A stretch of 34,252 bases of DNA from NCBI GenBank assembly GCA_937916365.1, contig CALFSY010000251.1:1-34252 (forward strand), given 5' to 3'. Origin of the DNA: an uncultured Jannaschia sp. Its GTDB lineage: Bacteria; Pseudomonadota; Alphaproteobacteria; Rhodobacterales; Rhodobacteraceae. The translations under genes and the position numbers were made by a program. A model generated the notes under the pieces. That model did not search any database and was not told the origin of the DNA. It saw only the letters and a program-made list of their open reading frames with translations. Positions 33,028 through 34,252 of the stretch are shown in pieces. How positions within the stretch are numbered: the stretch's first letter is position 1; each line of letters starts with the position of its first letter.

Positions 33028-34252
33028 ATGAATACGCATGGCGCCGATTTCTGGGCCCAACCTTTGGCCCCCCATATCGCGCCCGAACAGTTTACCAAAA
33101 TTGTGACAACCGCCGCCGATTTAGCGATTTTTGTTACAACGGATGGTATTGTTCAATCGGTGATTGTGAATCCTTTGAATGCCACCCTTGGGCGATTGGA
33201 TCATTGGGTAAACCGCGACATTCGTGATTTTACGATTGCCGATAGTTTGCCAAAGCTGGAAAGATGCTTTGCAGTCTACCGCACAGGGGGAAACCACCCC
33301 ACTGATGCCATCGAAATTAATCATTGTGGGGATGCTGATTGGGAATTTCCGATCCGCTATACCCTACATGAAACGGGGCGCGATGGCGTTATTTTGATGC
33401 TTGGCCGTGATTTGCGCCCTGTGGCCGAACTTCAACAACGCTTGGTCAAGGCGCAACTCACGCTCGACAAAGATTATGAAACCAGCCGCGATTACGAGAT
33501 CCGCTATCGTGTTGTCATGGATACGGCACCCGATGGCTTTATCGTGGTAGAGGTTGCATCGGGGCGGATTATAGATGCCAACGCCGCCGCCGCGCGGATT
33601 TTGGAGACCGCGCCCGACGCATTGGTGGGAACATCGCTATCCGCAGAATTTGAAGGCCGCAAACGCGGTGCATTTATTGACGATTTGGTGCGCGCGGCCA
33701 ACGATGAAATCCTAGGTCCGGTACGTGTAACCACTCGGCGCGGGCATAATGACGTGGCATTATACCCAACCGTTTTTCGCGTTGCGCGTTACAAAACCCT
33801 ACTGTGCCGAATTGATACGGCAGAGGCGGTTGAAACAGCGGCCTCTGGAATGATCCGAAAACTTGACGCCCTATTTCGTGAAGGGCCCGATGCGGTGGTA
33901 TTTACCGACGGGTTTGGCATAATCCGTTCTGTAAATGATGCGTTCCTAAGTTTGTGTGGCGCAGGCGATGCGTCGTATATCAGGGGTAAGTCCCTGGGCG
34001 ATTTTCTGGTGCGCGGTAGCGTTGATCTGAAAACGATGATGGATCATGCCGCGCGCGCCGGATTTATGCGGATTCATGCGACCCGATTAAAAGATGTGCA
34101 TGGGGCGATGACCCCAGTTGAATGTTCGGCAACCGCGTTAGGGTCAATTCAATCTACCTTTGCATTTGTTATGCGCGATGCCACATATGCCGCGGCCTTG
34201 CGTGAAATACCCACAACAGAAGCGGCGGAGGCAGGGGCCACAGCCCCCATCA
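33028..34252 (+). CDS. ppsR: Transcriptional repressor PpsR/CrtJ (partial; 3' end beyond the window)
   Basis: PpsR represses bch, crt and puc genes under aerobic conditions. The open frame from ATG 33028 (MNTHGADFWAQPLAPH) runs without a stop to the window edge, 408 complete codons. Three PAS-type regions can be seen: an N-terminal one (about 20-125), a second after a helical linker (LQQRLVKAQLTLDKDYE, then about 158-265) and a third at about 280-395 (EGPDAVVFTDGFGIIRSVND). C260 (TLLCRID) is at the end of PAS1 and may match a redox-active cysteine of Rhodobacter PpsR. The Fis-type helix-turn-helix expected near residues 420-465 lies outside the window. AGGGG precedes the ATG by about 9 bases. 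Confidence 0.9.
   Translation, partial: MNTHGADFWAQPLAPHIAPEQFTKIVTTAADLAIFVTTDGIVQSVIVNPLNATLGRLDHWVNRDIRDFTIADSLPKLERCFAVYRTGGNHPTDAIEINHCGDADWEFPIRYTLHETGRDGVILMLGRDLRPVAELQQRLVKAQLTLDKDYETSRDYEIRYRVVMDTAPDGFIVVEVASGRIIDANAAAARILETAPDALVGTSLSAEFEGRKRGAFIDDLVRAANDEILGPVRVTTRRGHNDVALYPTVFRVARYKTLLCRIDTAEAVETAASGMIRKLDALFREGPDAVVFTDGFGIIRSVNDAFLSLCGAGDASYIRGKSLGDFLVRGSVDLKTMMDHAARAGFMRIHATRLKDVHGAMTPVECSATALGSIQSTFAFVMRDATYAAALREIPTTEAAEAGATAPI

Overview
The window looks like chromosomal DNA of a phototrophic alphaproteobacterium, most likely a Rhodobacterales (Roseobacter-type) aerobic anoxygenic phototroph. The basis is the gene order bchF-N-B-H-L-M-lhaA-puhA-B-C-orf-acsF-puhE-hemA-cytochrome c, the O2-dependent cyclase AcsF, the AerR/PpaA plus PpsR regulator pair, and the protein sequences themselves. 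The pufLM, bchCXYZ, bchID and crt genes are not in the window, so this is one part of the photosynthesis gene cluster with its left flank. Species cannot be assigned by eye.

Layout. 117-3804 (minus): secA, followed by an unrecognised membrane protein. 4027-6601 (plus): parvulin-type periplasmic PPIase, argJ and a MutT-type Nudix hydrolase. 6598-10364 (minus): a two-gene catabolic-looking unit, an FAD/GcvT-type oxidoreductase and a class III aminotransferase whose reading frame is broken near 6985-7000. 10641-14730 (plus): a TAXI-family TRAP transporter (receptor, fused permease) and a UspA-type protein, with a strong stem-loop between receptor and permease. 14784-15701 (plus): a bchO-like alpha/beta hydrolase, away from its usual bchI-bchD partners. 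A stem-loop at 15704-15731 separates it from the convergent photosynthesis operon. 15755-31834 (minus): the photosynthesis superoperon, many genes overlapping by 1-4 bases. 32107-34252 (plus): ppaA/aerR and ppsR, the latter cut off by the window edge.

How it works together. BchN, BchB and BchL form the dark-operative protochlorophyllide reductase. BchH (Mg-chelatase large subunit), BchM (methyltransferase), AcsF (cyclase) and BchF (hydratase) are other steps of bacteriochlorophyll synthesis, and HemA makes the precursor 5-aminolevulinate. PuhA is the reaction-centre H subunit; PuhB, PuhC, PuhE and LhaA assist assembly of reaction centre and LH1. The soluble c-type cytochrome may be the electron donor to the reaction centre. 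PpsR and AerR are the redox/light repressor and antirepressor; two perfect TGT-N12-ACA palindromes lie in the divergent bchF-ppaA intergenic region, one overlapping a consensus -35 box.

I see no rRNA, tRNA, CRISPR array, insertion sequence or prophage. The least explained items are the conserved-context 98-residue protein between puhC and acsF, the relocated bchO, the frameshifted aminotransferase, the N-terminal extensions on BchL and AcsF, and the membrane protein after secA. I do not see clear evidence of a wholly new system.
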